64,000 bases of DNA from Trissonchulus latispiculum (Eukaryota; Nematoda; Enoplea; Enoplida; Ironidae): NCBI GenBank assembly GCA_030248195.1, contig JASAND010015452.1, forward strand, positions 55,937 to 119,936, written 5' to 3'. The translations under genes were made by a program, and so were the position numbers. The notes beneath the pieces were generated by a model. That model was not told where the DNA came from, searched no databases, and saw nothing but the letters and a program-made list of their open reading frames with translations. Below, piece after piece: positions 46,501 to 56,906 of this stretch. Position 1 is the first letter of the stretch. Each line of letters starts with the position of its first letter.

Positions 46501-49135
46501 CCATTGTTAATCACGCTCAACTCTCACTCCCAAATCTTTTGCCATATACTCTAGCCACATAGCTTCTTTGCGCCCTTTTTGGTGAACCCGTTTGAATTTT
46601 CCCTCTTTAGTGGGTTTCCATTCGGCGTAGAGACCAGTGGGCATATCCTGCATTGTGCACCAGAGATAGAGGGCATTGGCGTCGAAACCGAAAATTTGTG
46701 CAACCTTAAAACCATTCGTAATTTCAGTGACCCTGGCTTCGTGGTATCTATGAAACACCAAACTAGGTCCTCCCACTATATTGTCCTTAATTAGTTTATG
46801 CCAAGTTTTCGTACACCTATTCCAAAGAGGAAGGTGAGTGTGTTTGAGAAGTTTTTGCATCATTCTTTTGTAGGCTAAACCTGGTAGAGAAATAGCGCCA
46901 CTTTTGGACATGTCTATCTTCCTATTTTTCCAAAACTCAACCATTTTTTCGGTAGCTTGAAGGAAGGGTCCTACATCGAGGTTGTTGTAATGAATCAAAG
47001 AGTCTCTCATGGTTTTCATGTTATGCTTCTCCCACTCCTCCGTGAATACTGTGAAGTCTTCGTTGGAAATGGATTTTTGCTGCAAAGTGGAATAGAACAT
47101 GTCCCGACTAGGAAAGCCTTGATCCAAGAACTCTAAGGAGGTAAATGCTTCGTAGGGGAAAACACCCTTTTGATCTGGGATTTTGAAACTTTTAAGCCAT
47201 TTTGAATAGGAAGTTGCGGGACCCCGCCGCCCGGCCCACCCGCGCGCGCGGACCACCGGGGCGGGGGGGGGGCAAGGGGGAGGCGCGGCCCGCCGAGCCG
47301 GAGGAGGAAGCGGCGGAAGAGCAGAAGAAAGAAGGGAACGGGGAGACGAGGAAGGACCACGGGGAGGAAGGGGAAAGAAAGGAAAAAGGACCGGGAGAAC
47401 CGAGGAAACAAAGCCAAGGAAGGAGGGAGGGGGGAAAAGAAGCAGGAAAACGGAGGAAGGGGGAAAAGGGAAAGGGAGAGGAAGAGGCGGAAGCAAACAC
47501 CAAAAGGAAAAGGGAAGAAGGAAAGGAAAAGAAACGAAAACAAAAAAAAAAGAACGGGAGGAAAACAAAAGAGAAAAGGGAAGGGAAAACAGCAAAACAC
47601 AAAAAAAAGAGGACCGAGACAGAAGAGGGGGAAAACCAAAAAAGAAGGAAAGGAGAAAAGGAGAGGGAGAAGAGCAAAGGAAGAGAGGAGAAAAAAGGAG
47701 AAAGAAGGAAAAGGAAAGGGAGGAGGGGGAAAGGAAGGAGGGAAGGGAGGAAAAAGAAAAAACAAAGAGGAAAGGGAAAAAGAAAAAAAGGGAAAAACGA
47801 CAGAAACGGAGAAAAAAAGGAAAAGAAACAGAAAAGGGCAGAGAACCAGAAGGGAAGGAGGGAGCGAGAAAACAGAGAAGAAGGAGCAACAGAAACCAGG
47901 GGCAAAACAACGGAGCCCAAGAGAAAAAAGGGGGGAAAAGGAGAGGAGGGAAGGAGAAAAAGAGGAAAAAAAAAAACGGAAGGGAAAAGAAAAAAAAGGA
48001 AAAGGGGGAAGAAAGAAGAAAGAGGAAGGGAAGGGGGGAGGAGGGGGAGGAACCAAAGGAAAAAAGAAAAAGAAAGGAGGGGGAAGGAAAGGGGGGGGGG
48101 AAAGAAAAAGAGAAAAGGGGAAAGAGAGGAGGAGGGGGGAGAGAAAAAGGAGAGAGGAAAAAAGGAAGAAGAAGGAGGAAAGGGGGGAAGGGGGGGGGAA
48201 AGAAAGAAAAGGAGAAGGAGGGAAAACAAGAGAAAAAAACAGGGGAAGAAGAAAAGGAGGGGAGAGGAGAGAAAAAGAAGGGAGAAAAAGGAAAAGGAGC
48301 AGAGGGAGGAAAGGGGGAAAGGGGGGAGGAAAAAGAGAAGGGAACAGAAAAAAAAAAAAAGAAAGAAAACAAAGGGGGGGAAACGGGGGAGAGAAGGAAG
48401 AAAAGGAAAAAGGAGAAAAAAGGGAAAAAAGGAAAGAGAGAAAAGAAGGGAAGAGGGAAAGGGGGAGAGAGAGAGGAAAGGAGGAAAGAAAAGGAAGAGG
48501 AGAGGGGAAAAGAGAAAGGGAGAAAGGAAAACAGAAGAGGGAGAAGGAGAAGGGAAGAAAAAGGAAGGGAAGAAAAAGAAGCAAAAAAAGGGGGAAAGAG
48601 GGAGGAGGGAAGGAGAAAAGGGGGGAAAAGGGAAGGAGACAAAGAAGGGGGAGGGGAAAAGAGGAAAGGGAGGGAGGAAAGGGGGAGGGAAAGAGGAAAA
48701 GGAGGGGGGAAGAGAGGGGGGGAGGAGAGGGGAGGAGGGGGGGGGAAGAGAGGAGAGGGGGAAGGGGGGACGGGAAAGGGGAGAAGGAGGGGGGAAAGGG
48801 AGGGGAGAGAAGAAGGGAAGGAAGAGGAGACGAGGGGAGAGGGAAGGGGAAGGAGGAAAGAGGAGGGGGAAGGAGGAGAGGGGGGAGGGGGAGGGGAGGG
48901 GGGAAAGTGCCAGGTAGTTACTGATGTCGAGGAAGTATAATTTGGGAGTACAGAGGGCCATATAGTTATTGTTCTTTTTAACTACAAACCGTGTTTCCTG
49001 ATCATTTAGGAGTAAATTTTTAATCAAAAAAGATTTTATGAGATCCATGTCAAATCGTCCTGAGTTCAACCCTAGAGTAGGAACAGATTTAAGCCAGTTT
49101 TCAAATTCGGACAACAGCTTCTCATTCTCGGCCAA
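46500..49135 (-). pseudogene. Polymerase exonuclease / motif A region (left copy), split by insert
   Basis: The region from 49135 to 48907 (exo II-like RFDMDLI) and from 47220 to 46507 (exo III-like HYNNLDV; palm motif A GFDANALYL) is one frame in the right arm. Here it is broken by the T-free insert 47221-48906. The very long frames that cross the insert are an effect of its composition, not a protein. Confidence 0.8.
47221..48906. other. 1,686-bp T-free, purine-dominated insert
   Basis: Not one T occurs on the plus strand across the block. C is present mainly in the first 700 bp and becomes rare, leaving mixed A/G. The start (47221-47290) is GC-rich. It sits between GTTGCGGG and GTGCCAGG, which are contiguous in the right arm. 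With no T, the plus strand cannot form stop codons, which explains the 483-711 codon frames there on both strands. It is either an assembly or consensus artefact or an unusual purine satellite. Confidence 0.9.
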
Positions 49136-49149
49136 TCCCGGCTAAATTT

Positions 49150-50608
49150 CGTGCAAAGTTTGTAGCCTTATCGGCTATTTCTTCCATATAGTTTTTCATT
49201 CGGACCACTAAATCGTAGGAATCACCCGTGGTTATTATACACTTTGGGTCTTCGTCTTGCTTCCCATAGAGACAGATGCTGGAACTAACTCTTTTTCATA
49301 AGTCAACTTTGGCCTGCCTTTCTTATTTGTAGGTTTTAACATGCACTCAAAATCGTAGGCTATTCTAAAGGGGTAGTACCATTCTGGCACAGGGATTCCA
49401 AGTTCATGAATTTTTTGTAGGATAGTTTTAGTAGGACCACCTCCTCCCCCAGGGAAAACCTGTTTTATGCCAACTTTGCAACCTTTAGAATGTCGGATGA
49501 AATCGTTGTGGTGATGATATAGTTTCTCACAGTTGGAGCACTTCCAGGTAAGAGTAAACTTATTTAAATTTTTGATTAATGAGTAGTCGTTTTCGTAAAT
49601 ATTAATAGCCATTTTCCTAGAGTGCTTTCTCAGTCGGCGAATCAGTTTGGCTGCTATATTGGTTGTTTCTAGGTCTGTTTCGTGGTCATCAGGCTCTTTC
49701 CCGGACTTTTCCACTGTAGGACCAAGTTCAAACACTGTAATATCAATATCAAACTTTTCCTCTAATTCATCCAAGTCCTCTAAAGTAACTCCATTGAACT
49801 CTTCCCCGTGTTTTAGCCATTGATCTATTAACTTGTTTGTATTCTTCCAGACCGTGAACCTTAGCACCCAAAGCTAAAGCCAAACACCTGAAAAAGCACT
49901 TATCATCCTGGTATGGTCTTCCTGTTTGTTGATTATTAAGTAGGGCATGTAGACCACGATTATGTTTTACGTAGTCCTGGAGAAATCTCGCTTCACCCAC
50001 GGGATAAGAAATCAACTTATTAATATAGAAACATACATTAGTAATTTCAAGGACGGTCCAGTTAGTATTAGGCCGTTGTTGTCTCACCCATTCCAAGATA
50101 TCCCCCCTTTCTAGCTCATAGAAAACTTTCGCTTGGTCCCCCTCATTCGAAAAGTGGATAGGTTCATCGAAATACTGATTATTTCCGGATGGGTAGTGTA
50201 CCTCAGCTCCCCATCTTCAATGTTCCTAAGAACGAATCCAAACGAAAGGTTAAATTTGAATTGCCATCTTTGAAGTTTGAAAATTAGCTTAATTAGTTCC
50301 TTTAACTTTGAAAGATCTGTTATCCGGAAGTTGTGTCTGTTTCGAATACCAGGAGAAACAAAATATCGAGTTCTAATTTTGCTCCAGTTTTCCCCATGTA
50401 TTCTTGCTAAATCCTCGGGAAACTCGGCAACTATACTTCTTGTGAGATTAGGAGAGTCCTCTGTAGGCAGGTTTGAGAAATGAGTTTGCCTCAAGGTCTT
50501 TGGATCTAGCACTTTTGGTGTCTCGGTGTGTTCTAAGGTGACCCTGGTATCCCTTATATGTCCTGTACTTAAAACCACACTTTCTACATTGATAGGAGGG
50601 CACTTCAT
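49150..50608 (-). pseudogene. Polymerase N-terminal region (left copy), frameshifted
   Basis: Open pieces 50111-50608, 49767-50096 and 49235-49867 lie in different frames. They correspond to one continuous stretch in the right arm. Features include DKCFFRCLALALG (an OTU-like D..C..R pattern), a C2HC-type finger (WKCSNCEKLYHHH) and the exonuclease motif I (AYDFEC). Private lesions are frameshifts near 50180 and 49860. The stop after TQSV (near 49236) is shared with the right arm. Confidence 0.8.
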
Positions 50609-50972
50609 TTGGGTGATACCTCTTGAAATGTCGAGTCATATTATGCTTCTCCGTAAAAACTTTTTCACATTTAGGGCAAGGAAAGAAGGTTTTAGTTGAG
50701 TGCTCTAGTTTGTTGTGTCTCTGAAGCTCTAACAAGTTGGGGAACGACTCACTACACATTGAACATTTTGGATCCAAGCTAGGAATTGCAGGTATATCCA
50801 GGGGTAGAGTCTGAGAGTATTCCCAAAACTCATCAGTTCCTACCATCTCTTGCCCATCCCACTCAGTTTTCATTAGGGCTACAGCCTTATCTCCAAAGTA
50901 TTTGGTCATTTGAGGGTCATCTTTCCAGATCCCGGTTTCAATGGCTGCGTTCAATTTGGCAATCGCAGACAT
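50448..50972 (-). CDS. C2H2 zinc-finger protein of the polB element (left copy, intact)
   Basis: A 175-codon open frame from ATG 50972 to stop 50448. After about 75 acidic/neutral residues come three C2H2 fingers: CSMC...H-x4-H, CPKC...H-x4-H (NMTRHFKRYH) and CRKC...H-x3-H (YQGHLRTH). A short basic tail follows. It lies just downstream of the promoter array and overlaps the next polymerase-region frame, so it may be a separate DNA-binding protein or the N-terminus of the polymerase before a frameshift. The right copy has a nonsense codon and a 7-bp duplication. Confidence 0.75.
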   Translation of the reverse strand: MSAIAKLNAAIETGIWKDDPQMTKYFGDKAVALMKTEWDGQEMVGTDEFWEYSQTLPLDIPAIPSLDPKCSMCSESFPNLLELQRHNKLEHSTKTFFPCPKCEKVFTEKHNMTRHFKRYHPNEVPSYQCRKCGFKYRTYKGYQGHLRTHRDTKSARSKDLEANSFLKPAYRGLS

Positions 50973-51054
50973 TTTACTATCCTGCAGTTTGGATCCCTTC
51001 CTCGAAGAAAACCTCGCTTTTATGTACTTGCTCTGATTCACCGTTATATGTCCT

Positions 51055-51270
51055 TAACCGTTTATATGTATATAGTTCTACCTCTTATTAGATTTCACGT
51101 TTATATGTCCTTAGTCGCTTTTATGTACTTCTCGCTTCTATTAGCTTTCCCGTTTAAATGTACTTTGCCGTTTATATGTACTTTGCGTTTATATGTCCTT
51201 ATCAGTTTGTATGAATTTCGTGCATTTATTAACTTTGACCTTTTATGTACTTCCTGCTTTTATTGACTTT
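51055..51270. repeat. CGTTTATATGTCCTT-type tandem repeat (left arm leader)
   Basis: Imperfect units of about 18-25 bp around TTTATATGT.CTT recur some eight times between promoter unit 1 and the zinc-finger start. The right arm has far fewer, so this tract has expanded or shrunk since duplication. Confidence 0.65.
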
Positions 51271-51429
51271 TTGTTAACTTGTACCCGAATAATTAACTAA
51301 TTAGCACCCAGTAATTAACTAATTAATTAATAACTTACTAATTAACTAATTAATAATTAACTAATTAACCGATCATTAACTAATAACTCGCAGTTAGAGA
51401 GTAGAGAGAGAGAGCACTTAGAAACCGAC

Positions 51430-51492
51430 CGCTCACAACGAAAGATCAAGTCAAACTGACGCTTTACCAGAAATTTCACCGTTTATATAGAC
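51430..51492 (-). promoter_or_regulatory. Core promoter unit 1, left arm (TATA + Inr + DPE-like)
   Basis: On the minus strand TATATAA starts at 51489, the initiator TCAGT has its A at 51457 (32 bp later), and GGTCG begins at +28. It faces the zinc-finger and polymerase genes and is the unit nearest to them. Confidence 0.7.
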
Positions 51493-51667
51493 TTTTGAGT
51501 TAGCTAGTAGCTGCTTGGCTTACAGTTTACGTTGTCCGTTTGCAGAAATGTCTTAATTTAAATGAATGTAGTTGTTGAATTTGGCGTACTTAATGTTAAC
51601 TTTCAAACTTTTTATATGTATTCAATATATTCAAATTCGCTATTAGAGAGAGCGCTTAAGAACCGAC

Positions 51668-51730
51668 CGCTCGCGACGACAGATCCAGTCCAACTGACGC
51701 GATATCAAATTTTTCACCCTTGATATACTT
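51668..51730 (-). promoter_or_regulatory. Core promoter unit 2, left arm
   Basis: TATATCA begins 32 bp before the initiator A at 51695 (GCGTCAGT), with GGTCG at +28. The TATA box has one change from the right-arm counterpart. Confidence 0.65.
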
Positions 51731-51987
51731 TTTAAATCCCACTGCTAGTACTGTTAGTATACTTCTAGTACCTCCTAAACTTCCAGTACTCCTTGAACTG
51801 GTAGTACCGCTGTACTTCTTAGTACTCCTAACACTCCTAGTATGCTACTTGTACTGCTTGCACTTCCTGATTCTCCTAGTACGGTTTGTTCTTCTAGTAT
51901 TTCCTGTTTATAAATTTTCTACAAGTACTTCAAACACGTATTAGCACTTTAAATTCGCAGTTTTTATCACAGAGAGCTCGTAGGAAC

Positions 51988-52052
51988 CGACCGCTCACGA
52001 CGACAGCAGGAGTCAGACTGACGAGGTACCAGATTTTTGCACCCTTATATAG
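51988..52052 (-). promoter_or_regulatory. Core promoter unit 3, left arm
   Basis: TATATAA starts at 52051, the initiator A (TCGTCAGT) is at 52019, and GGTCG occupies 51992-51988 (+28 to +32). Confidence 0.7.
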
Positions 52053-52289
52053 TTTTGAGACGTGGTCGCACCTGTTGCTGTCAATCAAAGATCAAAGGTG
52101 CCGCTTCCGGTGTAATCCATCAAATCTGACAGGTCATCCATCAAATTTGACAGGTGTCGGAGGGGTCTATAGTTGAAATTGTAATTTGAATGCAGAAGAG
52201 GGGGTTAAAAGTGAGTATTGACAGTTAATTTTCCTGGAATTGCTGTAATTTTTTGTCCGACGATGCTCAATCTTGTTCCTTTTGGTCAA

Positions 52290-52440
52290 ATTTTGCACAA
52301 TCTCATCAAATTTTTGTTCAATTTTTTGTTCAATTTTTGTTCAAATTTTTTTTTCAATTTTTGCACAATTTTTGATCAAATTTTTGTTCAATTTTGTTCA
52401 ATTTTTGTTCATTTTGTGTTGAATTTTAGTTCATATTGTT
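52290..52440. repeat. TTTTTGTTCAA tandem repeat near the palindrome centre
   Basis: About ten units of roughly 12 bp (AATTTTTGTTC). The mirror array is at 52795-52930 in inverted orientation. Such arrays sit at the outer end of each transposon copy. Confidence 0.75.
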
Positions 52441-53175
52441 CAATTCAGCTGAAACCCCCTTGAAATACGTTATTTCACTTAGTTTAAGATCAATTTTACC
52501 ATGGGACTTCTGACATAATTTTGTCATATTAAGGTGGTCATCATAGTGTTAAATTTGAAGATCTTTCAATGGCGCATTACTTTCTTTTTATTTCATCCAA
52601 ATTGGATGAACACAACTAAAGTTACGCGTCATTGAAAATCATCCTTATAAAACTTTGATGAAACCTGATTCATTGATGCTGCACCAAGAGTATATAAACA
52701 ACTGAAATTGAAAATTATGTCAGAAGTTCCCTTGGTATAAATTGACCTAAAACTAAGTGAAATAGTCTATTTCAAGAGAGTTAGAGGTAAATTGAACAAA
52801 ATGAAGAAAAATTGAACAAAAATTGAACAAAAATTTGATCAAAAAATGTGCAAAATTGAGTCGAAATTGTGCAAAAAATTAGAACAAAAAATGAACAAAA
52901 ATTGAACAAAAATTTGATGAAAGATTGTGCAAAATTTGACCAAAAGGAACAAGATTGAGCATCGTCGGACAAGAGATTACAGCAATTCCAGGAAAATTAA
53001 CTGTCAATACTCACTTTTAAGCCCCCTCTTCTGCATTCAAATTACAATTTCAACTATGGACCCCCTCCGACACCTGCCAAATTTGATGGATGACCTGTCA
53101 GATTTGATGGATTACACCGGAAGCGGCACCTTTGATCTTTGATTGACAGCAACAGGTGCGACCAGGTCTCGAAAA

Positions 53176-53242
53176 CTATATAAGGGCGCAAAAATCTGGT
53201 ACCCCGTCAGTCTGACTCCTGCTGTCGTCGTGAGCGGTCGGT
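53176..53242 (+). promoter_or_regulatory. Core promoter unit 3, right arm
   Basis: TATATAA at 53177, initiator A at 53209 (CGTCAGT), GGTCG at +28. Spacing is identical to the mirror unit. Confidence 0.7.
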
Positions 53243-53494
53243 TCCTACGAGCTCTCTCTGATAAACACTGCGAATTTGAAGTGGTAATACGTGGTTGAAG
53301 TACTTGTAGAAAATTCAAAACAGGAAATACTAGAAGAACAGGCAAGAATCGAGGAAGTGCAAGCAGTACAAGTAGCATACTAGGAGTGTTAGGAGTACTA
53401 AGAAGTACAGGCGGTACTACCAGTTCAAGGAGTACTGGAAGTGTAAGAGGTACTAGAAGCATACTGAAGGTACTAGCAGTCGGGTTTGAAAAAA

Positions 53495-53560
53495 GTATAT
53501 AAAGGGTGAAAATTTTGATATCGCGTCAGATGGACTTGTTCTGTCGTCGCGAGCGGTCGG
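53495..53560 (+). promoter_or_regulatory. Core promoter unit 2, right arm
   Basis: TATATAA at 53496, initiator A at 53528 (CGTCAGA), GGTCG at +28, followed by the conserved GCTCTCTCT block. Confidence 0.7.
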
Positions 53561-53740
53561 TTCTTAAGCGCTCTCTCTAATACCGAATTTGAAGCGTTAT
53601 ATTGAATATATATAAAGGAAAAGTTTGAAAGTTAGTATTTAGTAAGCCAAATTCAACAACTACATTCATTAAAATTAAGACATTTCTGCAAACGGTCAAC
53701 GTAAACTGTAAGCCAAGCAACTATTAGCTAACTCAAAAGT

Positions 53741-53806
53741 CTATATAAACGGTGAAATTTCTGGTAAAGCGTCAGTTTGACTTGATCTTTCGTTGTGAGC
53801 GGTCGG
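53741..53806 (+). promoter_or_regulatory. Core promoter unit 1, right arm
   Basis: TATATAA at 53742, initiator A at 53774 (GCGTCAGT), GGTCG at +28. It lies about 320 bp before the zinc-finger ATG at 54095. Confidence 0.7.
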
Positions 53807-54094
53807 TTTCTAAGTGCTCTCTCTACTCTCTAACTGCGAGTTATTAGTTAATTATCGGTTAATTAGTTAATTATTAATTAGTTAATTAGTTAGTTATTAA
53901 TTAGTTAATTACTGGGTGCTAATTAGTTAATTATTCGGTACTAGTTAACAAAAAGTCAATAAAAGCAGGAAGTACATAAAAGGTCAAAGTTAATAAAAGC
54001 ACGAAATTCATACAAACTGATAAGGACATATAACGGTGAATCAGAGCAAGTACATAAAAGCGAGGTTTTTTTCGAGGAACTGCAGGATAGTAGA

Positions 54095-54622
54095 ATGTCT
54101 GCCATTGCCAAATTGAACGCAGCTATTGAAACCGGGGTCTGGAAAGATGACCCTCAAATGACCAAATACTTTAGAGATAAGGCTGTAGCCCTAATGAAAA
54201 CTGAGTGGGATGGGCAAGAGATGGTAGGAACTGATGAGTTTTGGGAATACTCTCAGACTCTACCCCTGGATATACCTACAATTCCTAGCTTGGATCCAAA
54301 ATGTTCAATGTGTAGTTAGTCGTTCCCCAACTTGTTAGAGCTTCAGAGACACAACAAACTAGAGCACTCAACTAAAACCTTCTTTCCTTGCCCTAAATGT
54401 GAAAAAGTTTTTACGGAGAAGCATAATATGACTCGACATTTCAAGAGGTATCACCCAACTGAAGTGCCCTCCTATCAATGTAGAAAGTAGAAAGTGTGGT
54501 TTTAAGTACAGGACATATAAGGGATACCAGGGTCACCTTAGAACCCACCGAGACACCAAAAGTGCCAGACCCAAAGACCTTGAGGCAAACTCATTTCTCA
54601 AGCCTGCCTACAGAGGACTCTC
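54095..54622 (+). pseudogene. C2H2 zinc-finger protein of the polB element (right copy, broken)
   Basis: The counterpart of the left-arm zinc-finger frame. A GAG to TAG change at 54317-54319 ends translation inside the first finger. A tandem TAGAAAG duplication (54481-54494) shifts the frame in the third finger. Confidence 0.85.
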
Positions 54623-55862
54623 CTAATCTCACAAGAAGTATAGTTGCCGAGTTTCCCGAGGATTTAGCAAGAATATATAGGAAAAACTGGAGCAAAATTA
54701 GAACTCGATATTTTGTATCTCCTGGTATTCAAAACAGATACAACTTCCGGATAACAGATCTTTCAAAGTTAAAGGAACTAGCTAATTTTCAAACTTCAAA
54801 CATGGCAATTCAAATTTAACCTTTCGCTTGGATTCGTTCTTAGGAACATCGAAGATGTGGAGCTGAGGTACTACTACCCATCCGGAAATAACCGGTATTT
54901 CGATGAACCTATCCACTTTTCGAATGAGGGGGACCTAGAGAAAGTTTTCTATGAGCTAGAAAGGGGGGATATCTTGGAATGGGTGAGACAACAGCGGCCT
55001 AATACTAAGTGGACCGTCCTTGAAATTACTAATGTATGTTTCTATATTAATAAATTGATTTCTTATCCCGTGGGTGAAGCGATATATCTCCCGGACTACG
55101 TAAAACATAATCGTGGTCTACATGCCCTACTTAATAATCAACAAACAGGAAGACCATACCAGGATGATAAGTGCTTTTTCAGGTGTTTGGCTTTAGCTTT
55201 GGGTGCTAAGGTTCACGGTCTTGAAGAAAGTACAAACAAGCTAATAGATCAATGGATAAAACAAGGGGAAGAGTTCAATGGAGTTACTTTAGAGGACTTG
55301 GATGAATTAGAGGAAAAGTTTGATATTGGTATTACAGTATTTGAACTTGGTCCTACAGTGGAAGAGTCCGGGGAAGAACCTGATGACATTAACGAACTTA
55401 TAGTTCAGAACCACGAAACAGACCAAGAAACAACCAATATAGCAGCCAAACTGATTCGCCGACTGGGAAAGCACTCTAGGAAAATGGCTATCAATATTTA
55501 CGAAAACCACTTCTCATTAATCAAAAATTTAAATAAGTTTACTGTTACCTGGAAGTGCTCCAACTGTTAGAAACTATATCATCACCACAACGATTTCATC
55601 CGACATTCTAAAGGTTGCAAAGTTGGCATAAAACAGGTTTTCCCTGGGGGAGGAGGTGGTCCTACTAAAACTATCCTACAAAAAATTCATGAACTTGGAA
55701 TCCCTGTGCCAGAATGGTACTACCCCTTTAGAATAGCCTACGATTTTGAGTGCATGTTAAAACCTACAAATAAGAAAGGCAGGCCAAAGTTGACTTATCA
55801 AAAAGAGTTAGTTCCAGCATCTGTCTCTATGGGAAGCAAGACGAAGACCCAAAGTGTATAAT
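54496..55862 (+). pseudogene. Polymerase N-terminal region (right copy), mostly open
   Basis: Open pieces 54496-54819 and 54857-55570 (237 codons) cover the region before the exonuclease domain, including DKCFFRCLALALG and an acidic stretch. A private frameshift lies near 54785 and a private TAG at 55568 in the C2HC finger. Downstream the exonuclease motif I (AYDFEC) is intact to the shared stop near 55860. Confidence 0.8.
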
Positions 55863-55962
55863 AACCACGGGTGATTCCTACGATTTAGTGGTCCGAATGA
55901 AAAACTATATGGAAGAAATAGCCGATAAGGCTTACAAACTTTTGCACGAAATTTAGCCGGGA

Positions 55963-56904
55963 TTGGCCGAGAATGAGAAGCTGTTGTCCGAATTTGAAAA
56001 CTGGCTTAAATCTGTTCCTACTCTAGGGTTGAACTCAGGACGATTTGACATGGATCTCATAAAATCTTTTTTGATTAAAAATTTACTCCTAAATGATCAG
56101 GAAACACGGTTTGTAGTTAAAAAGAACAATAACTATATGGCCCTCTGTACTCCCAAATTATACTTCCTCGACATCAGTAACTACCTGGCACCCGCAACTT
56201 CCTATTCAAAATGGCTTAAAAGTTTCAAAATCCCAGATCAAAAGGGTGTTTTCCCCTACGAAGCATTTACCTCCTTAGAGTTCTTGGATCAAGGCTTTCC
56301 TAGTCCAGACATGTTCTATTCCACTTTGCAGCAAAAATCCATTTCCGACGAAGACTTCACAGTATTCACGGAGGATTGGGAGAAGCATAACATGAAAACC
56401 ATGAGAGACTCTTTGATTCATTACAACAACCTCGATGTAGGACCCTTCCTTCAAGCTACCGAAAAAATGGTTGAGTTTTGGAAAAATATGAAGATCGACA
56501 TGTCCAAAAGTGGCGCTATTTCTCTACCAGGTTTAGCCTACAAAAGAATGATGCAAAAACTTCTCAAACACACTCACCTTCCTCTTTGGAATAGGTGTAC
56601 GAAAACTTGGCATAAACTAATTAAGGACAATATAGTGGGAGGACCTAGTTTGGTGTTTCATAGATACCACGAAGCCAGGGTCACTGAAATTACGAATGGT
56701 TTTAAGGTTGCACAAATTTTCGGTTTCGACGCCAATGCCCTCTATCTCTGGTGCACAATGCAGGATATGCCCACTGGTCTCTACGCCGAATGGAAACCCA
56801 CTAAAGAGGGAAAATTCAAACGGGTTCACCAAAAAGGGCGCAAAGAAGCTATGTGGCTAGAGTATATGGCAAAAGATTTGGGAGTGAGAGTTGAGCGTGA
56901 TTAA
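55963..56904 (+). CDS. DNA polymerase B2, exonuclease II/III and palm motif A segment (right copy)
   Basis: A 313-codon open frame carries exo II-like RFDMDLI, exo III-like YNNLD and motif A (FDANALYL). It is the longest credible coding frame of the transposon, but only a fragment: stops on both sides (near 55955 and 56902) are shared with the left arm. Protein-primed B2 polymerases replicate linear DNA of viruses, plasmids and Polinton-type elements. The fragment alone could not be active. Confidence 0.85.
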   Translation: MAENEKLLSEFENWLKSVPTLGLNSGRFDMDLIKSFLIKNLLLNDQETRFVVKKNNNYMALCTPKLYFLDISNYLAPATSYSKWLKSFKIPDQKGVFPYEAFTSLEFLDQGFPSPDMFYSTLQQKSISDEDFTVFTEDWEKHNMKTMRDSLIHYNNLDVGPFLQATEKMVEFWKNMKIDMSKSGAISLPGLAYKRMMQKLLKHTHLPLWNRCTKTWHKLIKDNIVGGPSLVFHRYHEARVTEITNGFKVAQIFGFDANALYLWCTMQDMPTGLYAEWKPTKEGKFKRVHQKGRKEAMWLEYMAKDLGVRVERD

Positions 56905-56906
56905 CA

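Larger units (their letters stand above)
45250..52603 (-). mobile_element. Left arm of head-to-head polB transposon palindrome
   Basis: The arm is the inverted counterpart of 52604-58162 at high identity from its 5' non-coding end (near 52,600) through the zinc-finger and polymerase coding region to 45250. There it stops abruptly within the polymerase C-terminal coding region. It carries a private 1,686-bp insert (47221-48906). Without the insert it is about 5.67 kb, close to the right arm's 5.56 kb. Coding content (DNA_pol_B_2 and zinc fingers) places it with self-synthesising elements such as Polinton/Maverick-type transposons. No integrase, capsid or protease gene is seen. Confidence 0.85.

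Noticed and set aside
47202..48917. 571-codon Lys/Glu/Gly/Arg-rich plus-strand frame
   Set aside because: No T means no stop codon. The composition has no protein-like structure.
46507..49135. Very long Phe/Ser/Pro-rich minus-strand frames (483-711 codons) crossing the insert
   Set aside because: They result from the T-free block, which on the minus strand has no A and so cannot form stop codons. Only their ends are real polymerase sequence.
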